A DNA stretch of 64,000 nt from Hoyosella subflava DQS3-9A1. GTDB taxonomy: Bacteria > Actinomycetota > Actinomycetes > Mycobacteriales > Mycobacteriaceae. How positions within the stretch are numbered: the first letter of the stretch is position 1; each line of letters opens with the position of its first letter. Under the pieces are notes generated by a model that had not been told where the DNA came from, searched no databases, and saw only the letters and a list, made by a program, of their open reading frames with translations. Shown in pieces: positions 18,516 to 27,089 of the stretch. The DNA lies in contig NC_015564.1 of NCBI RefSeq assembly GCF_000214175.1, forward strand, positions 1,116,001 to 1,180,000, read 5' to 3'. A program made the position numbers and the translations under genes.

Positions 18516-20083
18516 CGAGCGTTCTCGAGGTCAGGGATCTGACGGTGCGGACCGGTCCACAGACGCTAATCAACAACATAGCGTTCACGCTCTGCGAAGG
18601 ACGTACGCTCGCGCTAGTGGGCGCGTCTGGTTCCGGTAAATCGCTCACTGCGCTGGCGGTGATGGGACTGCTCGGACATGAATTGCGGGCATCGGGCTCA
18701 GTGCGCCTGGGAGGCAAGGAGATACTCGGCCTGGGCGACCGGGAATTGTCGCGGCTGAGGGGTCGCCGCCTGACGTTGGTCTCACAGGATCCTCTTGCCT
18801 CACTCACGCCGGTGCATACTGTGGGCGCGCAGGTTGCCGAAGCGGTGCGCATTCATCAACGGGTTTCACGTGCAGATGCCTGGAAGCGGGCGGTCGCGAT
18901 GCTCACGCGAGTGGGGATAGAGGACGCCGAGCAACGGGCGCGGAGCTATCCGCACGAGTTCTCCGGTGGGATGCGGCAGCGCGTAGCGATTGCGATGGCG
19001 ATGATCAACGAGCCTGACCTGTTGATTGCTGACGAGCCCACTAGTGCACTGGATCCTACGATCGCAGCTCAGATCATGGAACTTTTCGGTGCTCTGCAAC
19101 GCGAAACGGGCACCGCAATTCTCTTCATCACCCATGACGTTTCGCTTGTCGAGCGGTACTGCGACGAACTGGTTCTGCTCGAAGGTGGATCAGTCGTCGA
19201 GCACGGTACCGTTCGGGAGGTCATTGCGGCGCCGCGCAGTGCGGAGTTACGGGCGATGGTGGCGGCGACCCCGCACTGGGAGCCCGTCGACCGTCCCGCC
19301 GTGACTGGCCCGGTCGCGTTGTCCGTGGCGGGGATGACTCGGACGTTTCGTGCACGGCGTCTACGCGAACGGAAGGTGACGGCGCTGGAGGATGTGACCT
19401 TTACGGTGCATGCCGGGGAAGCATTCGCGATTGTCGGCGAGTCAGGGGCGGGCAAGTCAACCTTGCTGCGTGAGATCCTGCACGCCGGTACAGCGCCGCC
19501 TGGGGTGCTGAGCATCTTCGGAGAGGATCCGTCCACTTTCTCGCGAGCTGAGCGGCAGAACTTGCGACGCGAAGTCCAGATCGTCCTCCAGGACCCGGGT
19601 GATTCGCTCGACCCGCTGATGTCGATTGCGTCAATCGTCGCCGAGCCGTTGCACATTCACCGGGTTCCTGGTGTGGATGCCCGCGTTCGGCGGTTGCTGC
19701 GGATCGTCGGTCTGACGGCGGACTTCGCGGAACGCAGATCTCGCCAGCTGTCAGGCGGTCAGCGGCAGCGCGTCGCCATCGCCCGGGCGCTTGCGCTCGA
19801 ACCGAGAATTCTGCTGCTCGACGAGCCAGTGTCGGCCCTGGACATGGCGTTACGGTCCGAGATCATGGCGCTACTCGACTCGCTGCGGCAGAGCTTAGGC
19901 CTGACGTACGTGATGGTGTCGCATGACATGCCACTGGTGCACCAATATTCGGACCGGGTCGCCGTGATGTGGCAAGGGCGGATTGTCGAACAAGGTCCCG
20001 CCGGTGAGGTTCTCGGCGCGCCGCAGCACCCTTATACTCAGCGGCTCGTCGCAGCAGTGGGGCTCGCGCCTTCTCCTATCTGA
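18512..20083 (+). CDS. ABC transporter dual ATPase (DppD-DppF fusion)
   Basis: A 523-residue protein with two complete nucleotide-binding domains. Domain 1 has Walker A GASGSGKS, signature FSGGMRQR and Walker B DLLIADEPTSALD; domain 2, from about residue 270, has GESGAGKS, LSGGQRQR and ILLLDEPVSALD, with a C-terminal PQHPYTQRL segment typical of the oligopeptide/nickel class. It powers import by the two permeases. ATG 18512 overlaps the previous stop (ATGA). Fused ATPases of this type are common in actinobacteria and cover the roles of DppD and DppF. Confidence 0.93.
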   Translation: MTSVLEVRDLTVRTGPQTLINNIAFTLCEGRTLALVGASGSGKSLTALAVMGLLGHELRASGSVRLGGKEILGLGDRELSRLRGRRLTLVSQDPLASLTPVHTVGAQVAEAVRIHQRVSRADAWKRAVAMLTRVGIEDAEQRARSYPHEFSGGMRQRVAIAMAMINEPDLLIADEPTSALDPTIAAQIMELFGALQRETGTAILFITHDVSLVERYCDELVLLEGGSVVEHGTVREVIAAPRSAELRAMVAATPHWEPVDRPAVTGPVALSVAGMTRTFRARRLRERKVTALEDVTFTVHAGEAFAIVGESGAGKSTLLREILHAGTAPPGVLSIFGEDPSTFSRAERQNLRREVQIVLQDPGDSLDPLMSIASIVAEPLHIHRVPGVDARVRRLLRIVGLTADFAERRSRQLSGGQRQRVAIARALALEPRILLLDEPVSALDMALRSEIMALLDSLRQSLGLTYVMVSHDMPLVHQYSDRVAVMWQGRIVEQGPAGEVLGAPQHPYTQRLVAAVGLAPSPI

Positions 20084-20166
20084 CCAGTTCAGACAGGTAC
20101 TTCACCGTAGAACGCTCGTCGGAGATATCGTTTCGATCCGTTGTCAGAACATCTCAGGAGTGAATA

Positions 20167-21201
20167 ATGCGGATCGGTCGTCGACTTCGGGCTCAGCGCA
20201 GCGTGCGGGCCTCGGTGCTTGCTGGGCTCCTGTTCGTGCTTGCGGCGTGCGGCAATAGCCCCGATAGCCCGGATGGTCCCGGCGGATCGGGGGGTGAAGC
20301 GGGGCCGGTCACCGTTTCGCATGCGTTCGGCGACACTGCTATTCCGGAGCCGCCGGATCGCGTGGTGACGTGGGGATGGGGCAGTGCCGACGCTGCGATA
20401 GCGCTAGGCGTGGTTCCCGCAGCCATCCCGTTTCAGAATTATGGCGGTGACGAGGAGGGGGTGCTGCCCTGGATCCGGGACGCGCTCGACGAACAGGGTG
20501 CGGACACGCCCACAGTGTTGCCCAATGTCACCGAGGTTCCGTTCGAGGCGATTGCTGCCGCTGAGCCCGATCTGATTCTCGCCGTGTACTCAGGCATTAC
20601 GGAGCAGGAGTACGAACTGTTGTCGCAGATTGCTCCCACCGTGGCGTACCCCGATCAGCCATGGGCGACCGAGTGGCGAGACACTATCCGCATCGTCGGT
20701 GACGCGCTTGGGCGCTCAGCGCAAGCGGCGGAGCTATTGGAAGACATCGACGTTCGGGTTGTCGCCAAAGCCGCCGAGAACCCGGTACTGCAGGGCAAAT
20801 CAGTAGCGATGGTGTGGGACACCCCCGAAGCGTTCTATGTGTACAAACCAGCGGACCCTAGGTTTGCGTTCACCCTCGATCTCGGATTCGTGACCGCAGA
20901 CAGCCTTGATGACCTGGCCAGTGGGGATTCGACGTTCTACTTCACGCTGAGCAAGGAGCGACTCGGTGACCTCACTAGCGACGTTCTTGTGACGTATTCC
21001 GACACTCCCGAAGAGTCAGCGGCGTTTCTCGCCTCGCCGGAAGCCGAGTTGATGGACCAGGTGCAGAGGGGCGCGGTCGCTGAGGTAGTCGGTACTGCGT
21101 TCATCGCCTCCGTGTCGCCGCCCACAGCGCTCTCTCTGACATGGGGACTGGATTCGTATGTCGAACTGTTGTCGGCAGCCGCGGAGCGGGCTGAGGGATA
21201 A
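20167..21201 (+). CDS. FecB/FepB-like siderophore-binding lipoprotein
   Basis: A 344-residue cluster-B (helical backbone) binding protein. The signal peptide ends in LAAC (lipidated Cys28), followed by a Gly/Pro/Ser/Asp linker. The TroA/FecB-like fold is shown by PPDRVVTWGWGSADAAIALGVVP, PFEAIAAAEPDLILA and AQIAPTVAYPDQPW-type segments. It is expected to bind ferric siderophores or other metal chelates at the cell surface. CAGGAG stands before ATG 20167. It lies 83 bp after the ATPase, so it may belong to the same operon; no separate FecCD permease or ATPase is present, so it would need either a distant partner or the importer next door. Confidence 0.88.
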   Translation: MRIGRRLRAQRSVRASVLAGLLFVLAACGNSPDSPDGPGGSGGEAGPVTVSHAFGDTAIPEPPDRVVTWGWGSADAAIALGVVPAAIPFQNYGGDEEGVLPWIRDALDEQGADTPTVLPNVTEVPFEAIAAAEPDLILAVYSGITEQEYELLSQIAPTVAYPDQPWATEWRDTIRIVGDALGRSAQAAELLEDIDVRVVAKAAENPVLQGKSVAMVWDTPEAFYVYKPADPRFAFTLDLGFVTADSLDDLASGDSTFYFTLSKERLGDLTSDVLVTYSDTPEESAAFLASPEAELMDQVQRGAVAEVVGTAFIASVSPPTALSLTWGLDSYVELLSAAAERAEG

Positions 21202-21258
21202 CGAGCGGATCGGTAGGGTATCCAGGGACCGGTGTGTTGGAGATGTGGATGGGGAATT

Positions 21259-21876
21259 GTGTCGACCGCTCGGAGGTTAAGTCAGCAGGAGCGGCGGGAT
21301 GCGACACAAGCCGCGCTACTTCAAGCGACCCTCGACTGTCTGGTTGAGGACGGGTACCTCCTCACCACAACGCGGCTAGTCGCGAAGCGGGCTGGCGTCA
21401 GTCAGGGCGCCCTTCAGTATCACTATTCCACTCGGTCGGAACTCATCATTGCGGCAATTCAGCATCTTGCGCATCAGCTTGCGGAGGTGGGGAGGGCGGA
21501 GTTCCCAGCCACGAGCGACACCAGCAACGAACGCGACCAGTGTGAGCAATACTTGGACTACTTGTGGGAAGTTCATAACTTGCCGATTGCCGGGGCGATT
21601 CACGAGTTGTTTGTTGCTGCGCGCACCGACGCCGATGTTGCCGCGCGCATGGGGCAGGTACTCGCGTACGCTGTGGATTTGGTTGTGGAGGTGGCCGGAC
21701 GAGTGGCCCCCACCCTCTCTGCTCTGAAGGGCTTCCGGGAGTGGCTTCTCCTCTCGGTCGCAACGATGCGGGGCGTCGTGACCGTGTCCGCGCTGGGTGT
21801 AGGTCCTGCCCATGTCGGTGATTGGGCGGTGCTCCGGAACCAGCTTATGGCTGTGCTGGATTCGCTGAAAACGTAA
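21259..21876 (+). CDS. TetR-family transcriptional regulator
   Basis: A 205-residue regulator. The N-terminal helix-turn-helix domain reads ATLDCLVEDGYLLTTTRLVAKRAGVSQGALQYHYSTRSEL, the TetR/AcrR pattern; the C-terminal ligand domain has no recognisable specificity. GTG 21259, preceded by GGGGA, gives the usual distance to the HTH; a start at 21232 would add nine residues. It lies 57 bp after the FecB-like gene and converges with the WS/DGAT gene. It may control the importer genes or the lipid genes nearby; the sequence does not decide. Confidence 0.88.
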   Translation: MSTARRLSQQERRDATQAALLQATLDCLVEDGYLLTTTRLVAKRAGVSQGALQYHYSTRSELIIAAIQHLAHQLAEVGRAEFPATSDTSNERDQCEQYLDYLWEVHNLPIAGAIHELFVAARTDADVAARMGQVLAYAVDLVVEVAGRVAPTLSALKGFREWLLLSVATMRGVVTVSALGVGPAHVGDWAVLRNQLMAVLDSLKT

Positions 21877-21900
21877 TGGACTATGGGCGCGCAGGCCGGT

Positions 21901-23253
21901 CTAGGTGGCTCTTTCTAAATCTTGCAAAGCGGACTCGAGATGGAGGAGCAGGCGCTGAAGATGGGGGACTGATCGCCTGCACCCGATCAGCCCGAAATCG
22001 ATGTTGTCGGCGTTGCTCGTGAGGGTGATATTGAGCGCGAGGCCGTCCATGACGATCGACGCGGGGTAGATCCCGTCGAGCCTGGCGCCGTTCCAGTAGA
22101 GGGGCTGAGTCGGTCCCGGCACGTTGGAGATGACGACATTGAAGGTCGGCGGCACCGCCTGTGATACACCCGTGATGCTTGAAATCGCGAATGGGCTGAC
22201 GAAGGCGGCGGAGAGCGCGAGTGCCTGCAGCTGGCTCAGGCCGCCCATCATCTCTTTGGCAATCGCGATTGTCCGCGTGATTTCTTGCATTCGATCCAGT
22301 GGATCGGCTTTGTGTGTCCCGAGGCTCGCGAGGACTGCTCCCACGGCGTTGCTGCCATTCGCGCCCGTCTGACGCAGGGAAACAGGGACTAGCGAGATCA
22401 GCGGCTTCTCCGGTAGGGCAGCTTGTTCCAGCAGATAGGAGCGAAGCGCCCCGGAACACATGCCGAGCACGACGTCGTTGAGTGTGCAATCGAGCGCGGT
22501 ACTGACTGTCTTGAGCCGTTCGATGCGCCACGATTGTCCGGCGAATCGCCGTGCACCGCCGATCGGAACATTGAACATGCTGCGTGGGGCACGTAGCGGT
22601 AGCGGAACCTGCTCGGCGAGTGCTGCTTTAAAGCCAATTCGACCCGCATGCGGAATGATGCCAGCGGTATCGAGTGAGAGTTTCGCGGCGGTTCGAATCG
22701 CTGAAAAAGCTGACCTCGACCCAGGGCGGTCACTCGTGTTTCGCGGAGCGAAGAAGCTCGGCACGTGGAGTTCACTGGGATCCGTGACGAGGGAGTTCTG
22801 CAGCAGCTTCAGAGCTGAGACGCCGTCGGCGAGCGCATGGTGGATTTTTGTATACACCGCGAAGCGTCCGTCCTCGAGTCCTTCGACGATGTTGATCTCC
22901 CACAGCGGCCGGTGGCGGTCCAGCAGCGAGCCATGCCACAGCGATACGGTCTCGAGCAGTTCTCTGATGCGTCCGGGACGTGGCAGTGCTGACAGGCGGA
23001 CGTGGTAACTCAGGTCAACGTCGCTGTCATCAGTCCACGTAAGCGCGCGCGGCGTCGCCATTGCGCTGCCGACGCGGCGGCGAAACATATTCGCCACCTT
23101 AGGCTCCGCGAGGAGGCTCTCGTAAAGATTGCGCGCGAAGTCTGGACCGGAGCCATGCGGGGGAGTGAACAGTTCCAAGCCACCCACGTGCATCGGGTGC
23201 TCTCGCGATTCCATCGCCAGGAACATGTAGTCGGGGGGAGCAATCAGATTCAT
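21901..23253 (-). CDS. wax ester synthase/diacylglycerol acyltransferase (WS/DGAT)
   Basis: A 450-residue bifunctional acyltransferase. The active-site motif HHALADG (His138, His139, Asp143, Gly144) matches HHxxxDG; the N-terminus (LIAPPDYMFLAMESREHPMHVGGLELF) and the later NVVISNVPGP segment are family signatures. It transfers acyl groups from acyl-CoA to diacylglycerol or fatty alcohol, making triacylglycerol or wax ester storage lipid, at the inner face of the membrane or lipid droplet surface. ATG 23253 has CGTGAAAGG-like sequence before it. It is divergent from the esterase at 23410, which suggests a lipid turnover pair. Confidence 0.95.
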   Translation of the reverse strand: MNLIAPPDYMFLAMESREHPMHVGGLELFTPPHGSGPDFARNLYESLLAEPKVANMFRRRVGSAMATPRALTWTDDSDVDLSYHVRLSALPRPGRIRELLETVSLWHGSLLDRHRPLWEINIVEGLEDGRFAVYTKIHHALADGVSALKLLQNSLVTDPSELHVPSFFAPRNTSDRPGSRSAFSAIRTAAKLSLDTAGIIPHAGRIGFKAALAEQVPLPLRAPRSMFNVPIGGARRFAGQSWRIERLKTVSTALDCTLNDVVLGMCSGALRSYLLEQAALPEKPLISLVPVSLRQTGANGSNAVGAVLASLGTHKADPLDRMQEITRTIAIAKEMMGGLSQLQALALSAAFVSPFAISSITGVSQAVPPTFNVVISNVPGPTQPLYWNGARLDGIYPASIVMDGLALNITLTSNADNIDFGLIGCRRSVPHLQRLLLHLESALQDLERAT

Positions 23254-23409
23254 TAGAACCTTTCACGGCCAATGCGAGACTTACAAGTCAGTCGAATGGT
23301 ATCTTACTGTCCGTCGTCTATCACAAAGCTGTAACAGTGCGAGAGCACAGGGCAGGGAGCGAGGTCAGGCCCGGTGAATCACCACCCATCGGATGGACTG
23401 AGAAGCGCT

Positions 23410-24423
23410 ATGGCCAGCGCCACGCCAGGATCAGGCGTCCCGACTGCCGTTCCCGTTCGTCGCTACCCTGCTGTGAGTGTGCGAGGGCAGATCGTTGCCG
23501 CGGCTCTTCGTGCCACCGTCAAGCCGTTGCTCTCGCTGTGGGCACGATGGCCTGAACTCCCGTGGCCGTACAATCTTGTCGACCATGCTGGGCGGCTGCT
23601 GACCGTGGCGCCCGGACAGGTCCGTGAGCCGGTTGAGCTAAACCAGTGCACCGCCGAATGGGTGCGCCCGGTCGAGGTGAGCGGAAATCGCGCGGTTCTG
23701 TATATGCACGGTGGCGGTTTTTACGTGGGACACCAGCATCTGCACCGGCAGATGGTCTCCCGAATTTGCCGGGACGTTGCCATGCCGGTGCTGACAGTGA
23801 ACTATCGGATGCTTCCGCAGAACGCTATAGAAGATTCGGTAACAGACTGCGTCGACGCATTTAGACACTTGCTTCAGTCCGGCATCAGGCCAGACCAGGT
23901 GGTATTCATGGGCGATTCCGCCGGTGGGTACTTGGTCTTTATGGCGGCAATCTGTGCGCTCGAGGCGGGCCTGCCCGCTCCAGGAGCGATTGTCGCACTC
24001 TCGCCGCTTACCAACTGGGACCACGAGCCTAAGCTGTCCGCCCGTACCGCAGATGCGTGCGCACTCTTTCCGCGAAGTGCCATCCGTGCCCTCACTGCCC
24101 AGGCTACCGGTGCGCGTCCTGGACCTGTCATCCCATCGAATCGGCGACCACCGCGCTCTCCAGTGGATGAGAATCTCTCCGGCCTTCCTCCAGTTCTGAT
24201 TCAGGCAAGCACGACCGAGATGCTGAGCCCAGACGCGCGGCTTATGGCTGGTCGGCTAAAGCAATACCGCGTGCCGTGCACGCTGCAGTACTGGGATAAG
24301 CAGGTGCATGTGTTTCAGGCGGCGGCAGGCTTTGTTCCTGAGGCGCGGCAAGCTATCGACCTCGTTGCTGAGTTCATCCACGAGTACGTGGTGGCGCATT
24401 CGCGTGACGAGGCCGCCGGGTGA
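23410..24423 (+). CDS. alpha/beta hydrolase, hormone-sensitive-lipase (LipN/LipU-like) family
   Basis: A 337-residue carboxylesterase. HGGGFYVG is the HSL-family oxyanion-hole motif (HGGG), GDSAGGY the nucleophile elbow, and DKQVHVFQ near the end supplies the catalytic His. It should hydrolyse short- or medium-chain acyl esters, possibly from the storage lipid made by the adjacent acyltransferase. ATG 23410 has GAGAAG just upstream; GTG 23374 is an alternative adding 12 residues. No signal peptide is seen. Confidence 0.9.
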   Translation: MASATPGSGVPTAVPVRRYPAVSVRGQIVAAALRATVKPLLSLWARWPELPWPYNLVDHAGRLLTVAPGQVREPVELNQCTAEWVRPVEVSGNRAVLYMHGGGFYVGHQHLHRQMVSRICRDVAMPVLTVNYRMLPQNAIEDSVTDCVDAFRHLLQSGIRPDQVVFMGDSAGGYLVFMAAICALEAGLPAPGAIVALSPLTNWDHEPKLSARTADACALFPRSAIRALTAQATGARPGPVIPSNRRPPRSPVDENLSGLPPVLIQASTTEMLSPDARLMAGRLKQYRVPCTLQYWDKQVHVFQAAAGFVPEARQAIDLVAEFIHEYVVAHSRDEAAG

Positions 24424-24495
24424 CACACACCAAGTGCATCCTTTTCGGTCATTCGCACTAAACGGTCAAAGAAACCATTCAAGCAGAAGGTGTCG

Positions 24496-25950
24496 ATGAA
24501 AATGCAAGCCGAGCTCGCTGGCGCTGGCCAGATGAACGAACCCCGTAAGTGGCGAGGACGGTTTATCGCGAAAATTCTCACTTTTGCGGTGGTACTTGCA
24601 TTGTGGCCATTGGGTGGAGGTGGAAGCGCTCTCGCAGAGCCGCCACCGCCGCCGGACGCGTTCTATGACCGACCGGAAAGGCTCGCGTCGTTTGAGCGCG
24701 GCGAGATCATAAGGTCACGCGAAGTCGCCGTTAATGCGATGCAGTCGCTCCCGATCAACGTACAAGCGTGGCAGCTGCTATATCGCACATCCGATGCCGA
24801 TGGCGCGCCAGACGCGGCGGTAACGACGGTGATGGTTCCCCGGGGTGTGTCACAGCCCCGCGCGCTCCTGTCGTACCAGGCCGCGACCGATTCGACGCTC
24901 CGAGTCTGCGGGCCATCATATTCGCTGGTGCATGGCGCACCGATAGACATTACTAACCCGGTCGGGCCCGTGACTCTTGCCGCGCCCGCAGCTGAGACCC
25001 TCCTTGCGGCAGCAGGTCTCGCGGAAGGGTGGGTGGTCGCGATGCCGGATCACGGCTCACTCGACGATCGTTTCCTCACGCCGCACCAGCCGGGGTACGC
25101 GGTACTCGACGGAATTCGGGCGGTCACGAATTTCCATCCCGTCGGTTTGGCTGGTCCAGCAACGCCGACGGCGCTCTGGGGGTACTCCGGCGGAGCCATA
25201 GCCTCGAGCTGGGCAATTGAGGAACACCCTAATTACGCTCCTGAGCTGAATATCCGCGGTGCAGCCTTCGGTGCACCGGAGCGCGACCTCGAAGCATCCC
25301 TCAGGTCGTCCAATCGCTCTCTGCTTGCGGGACTAATCCCAATAGCGCTGGCTAGTATTGGCAAAGACGCGCCTGAATTCATGGCCGAGATGAACAGGTA
25401 TCTCACTCCCCAAGGCAGGGATATCGTTGCCCGAACGCGGAACCACTGCGCTGCACAGAACGTGCTCAACAATCTATGGTTCGATTATGAGTTGCATCTG
25501 AATACGCCGATCGATGAGATACTCGCGAACCCGGTGATTCGGCGTGAAATAGCTGCGCGTGGAATAACCGGAAGGGCGCCGACGGTGCCGACGTATATCC
25601 ATAATGGAGTCAGTGAAGAAGTTGCACCCATTGTGGGTACCGACAAACTTGTCGAAAGTTATTGTCGAGGCGGGGCGCCAGTGACATATCGCAGGGAAGA
25701 CTTTCCGCAAAACCCGCCGCGTGAAATATTCACTACCCACGGATTCATTGCCGTGAGCGGCAGTCCGGGGGCCTTTAGGTGGCTGCAGGAGCGTCTCGCG
25801 GATCCATCGTCCGCCCCGCCCGCGGGCTGTGACATTCAGACCCTGCCGAGCACACTCCTTGAGCCGGGAGTCCCGGAGACGGTCGTCCCCTCCTTTGTCG
25901 ACAACTTCTTCGCGATCGTCGGGGGGCAAGCCATCGGCGCGGGAGGCTGA
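24496..25950 (+). CDS. secretory lipase (LIP family, PF03583 type)
   Basis: A 484-residue exported lipase. After a basic N-terminus (RKWRGRF), a hydrophobic stretch (ILTFAVVLALWPLGGG) ends at ALAEPP, a likely signal peptidase I site. The mature protein carries WGYSGGAIAS (nucleophile Ser in GYSGG), VVAMPDHGSLDD earlier, and THGFIAVSGSPGAFRWLQERL at the end with the candidate catalytic His. Relatives include actinobacterial and Candida secreted lipases acting on triacylglycerols. AGAAGG at 24485-24490 favours ATG 24496; GTG 24490 is too close. Cys-containing segments near RNHCAAQ and AGCDIQ may form disulfides outside the cell. Confidence 0.9.
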   Translation: MKMQAELAGAGQMNEPRKWRGRFIAKILTFAVVLALWPLGGGGSALAEPPPPPDAFYDRPERLASFERGEIIRSREVAVNAMQSLPINVQAWQLLYRTSDADGAPDAAVTTVMVPRGVSQPRALLSYQAATDSTLRVCGPSYSLVHGAPIDITNPVGPVTLAAPAAETLLAAAGLAEGWVVAMPDHGSLDDRFLTPHQPGYAVLDGIRAVTNFHPVGLAGPATPTALWGYSGGAIASSWAIEEHPNYAPELNIRGAAFGAPERDLEASLRSSNRSLLAGLIPIALASIGKDAPEFMAEMNRYLTPQGRDIVARTRNHCAAQNVLNNLWFDYELHLNTPIDEILANPVIRREIAARGITGRAPTVPTYIHNGVSEEVAPIVGTDKLVESYCRGGAPVTYRREDFPQNPPREIFTTHGFIAVSGSPGAFRWLQERLADPSSAPPAGCDIQTLPSTLLEPGVPETVVPSFVDNFFAIVGGQAIGAGG

Positions 25951-26077
25951 CTGCCTGCGGCATGTCGTGCGGTGTGCGACGAGTCGCTAACTTTCTGTTG
26001 CTAATTTTCGTTTAGTGCCTCTCAGGTGCTGCTGCGCCGGCAAAAATCGGTGAAGAGGACCGCTGGGAGGACCAGGC

Positions 26078-27043
26078 ATGTGCACACGGGCGTTATGGGC
26101 AGCGAGCGGACACGGTGTTCTCGTGGGCCGGAACATGGACTGGCGCGAGGAAATGGACACCAACCTCTGGGTGTCACCGCGCGGCGTGCAGCGAGTCGGC
26201 CACGGAGCGGACGCTAACCCCCTGACGTGGACCGCGGGCTACGGAAGTGTCGTAGCAACGGTGTGGGACATGGCCGCTTCAGATGGCGTAAACGAGGCGG
26301 GGCTGGCGGCGCATTTATTGTGGCTCGCAGAGTCGGGTTACGGCGAGCGGGATGCGTCACGGCCAGCGCTGGCGGTGTCGCTGTGGGCGCAATTGTTTCT
26401 CGACACCTGTGCGACTGTTGAAGAATGTCTGAAACTCATGGAGGAGCACAACTTTCAGATTCGGTCATTAATCGAGCCACGCTCGCAGCTCGAGGCTACG
26501 GTCCATCTTGCGCTCGACGATCGGAATGGGGACTCCGCGATCGTCCAATACGTTGACGGTGCCGCGCACGTCTATCACGACCGCGCGCACACCGTCATGA
26601 CGAACTCTCCCACGTTTGACGAGCAACTGCGTTTGCGGAACCGGTACGAAGGGTTCGGCGGCACCGAACCATTGCCGGGGACGACCGAAGCTGCCGACCG
26701 GTTTGTGCGCGCAAGCTACTACCTCGACCGGCTGCCGCCCGCTGAAACACGTCCCCGCGCCTATGCTGCACTACTCAGTGTGATGCGCAACGCCGCACAG
26801 CCATTCGGTGAACCGGACCCGCTGCGCCCCAACATATCCGCAACGATATGGCGCACCCTCGCCGACCTCACCGAGGGTGTTTATCTGTTCGAGTCGTCCT
26901 TCAGCCCGAACATTGTGTGGACGAAGCTTGAAGAAATCGATTTCACCACCTGGCAGAAGCTCGATCTCTCGGAAGATGGGCTGATCGGAAACATTACGCC
27001 TGCATTCAAGCGGGAGCAGGCGCTGGAGTTCACCATAAATTGA
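26078..27043 (+). CDS. linear amide C-N hydrolase, choloylglycine/penicillin V acylase family
   Basis: A 321-residue Ntn hydrolase. The frame reads Met-Cys-Thr from ATG 26078, so Cys2 would become the N-terminal nucleophile after Met removal, as in penicillin V acylase and bile salt hydrolase. GRNMDW supplies the conserved Arg and Asp residues near position 20. A GGGAGG site stands before the ATG. Members cleave amide bonds of bile salts, penicillin V or acyl-homoserine lactones; in a free-living actinobacterium quorum-signal or lipid-amide cleavage is a reasonable guess. No signal peptide is visible, so it is probably cytoplasmic. Confidence 0.9.
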   Translation: MCTRALWAASGHGVLVGRNMDWREEMDTNLWVSPRGVQRVGHGADANPLTWTAGYGSVVATVWDMAASDGVNEAGLAAHLLWLAESGYGERDASRPALAVSLWAQLFLDTCATVEECLKLMEEHNFQIRSLIEPRSQLEATVHLALDDRNGDSAIVQYVDGAAHVYHDRAHTVMTNSPTFDEQLRLRNRYEGFGGTEPLPGTTEAADRFVRASYYLDRLPPAETRPRAYAALLSVMRNAAQPFGEPDPLRPNISATIWRTLADLTEGVYLFESSFSPNIVWTKLEEIDFTTWQKLDLSEDGLIGNITPAFKREQALEFTIN

Positions 27044-27089
27044 AGTCACGCACTGACTGATTTTGAGTTCTGAGGAGAGTGGATCGCTG

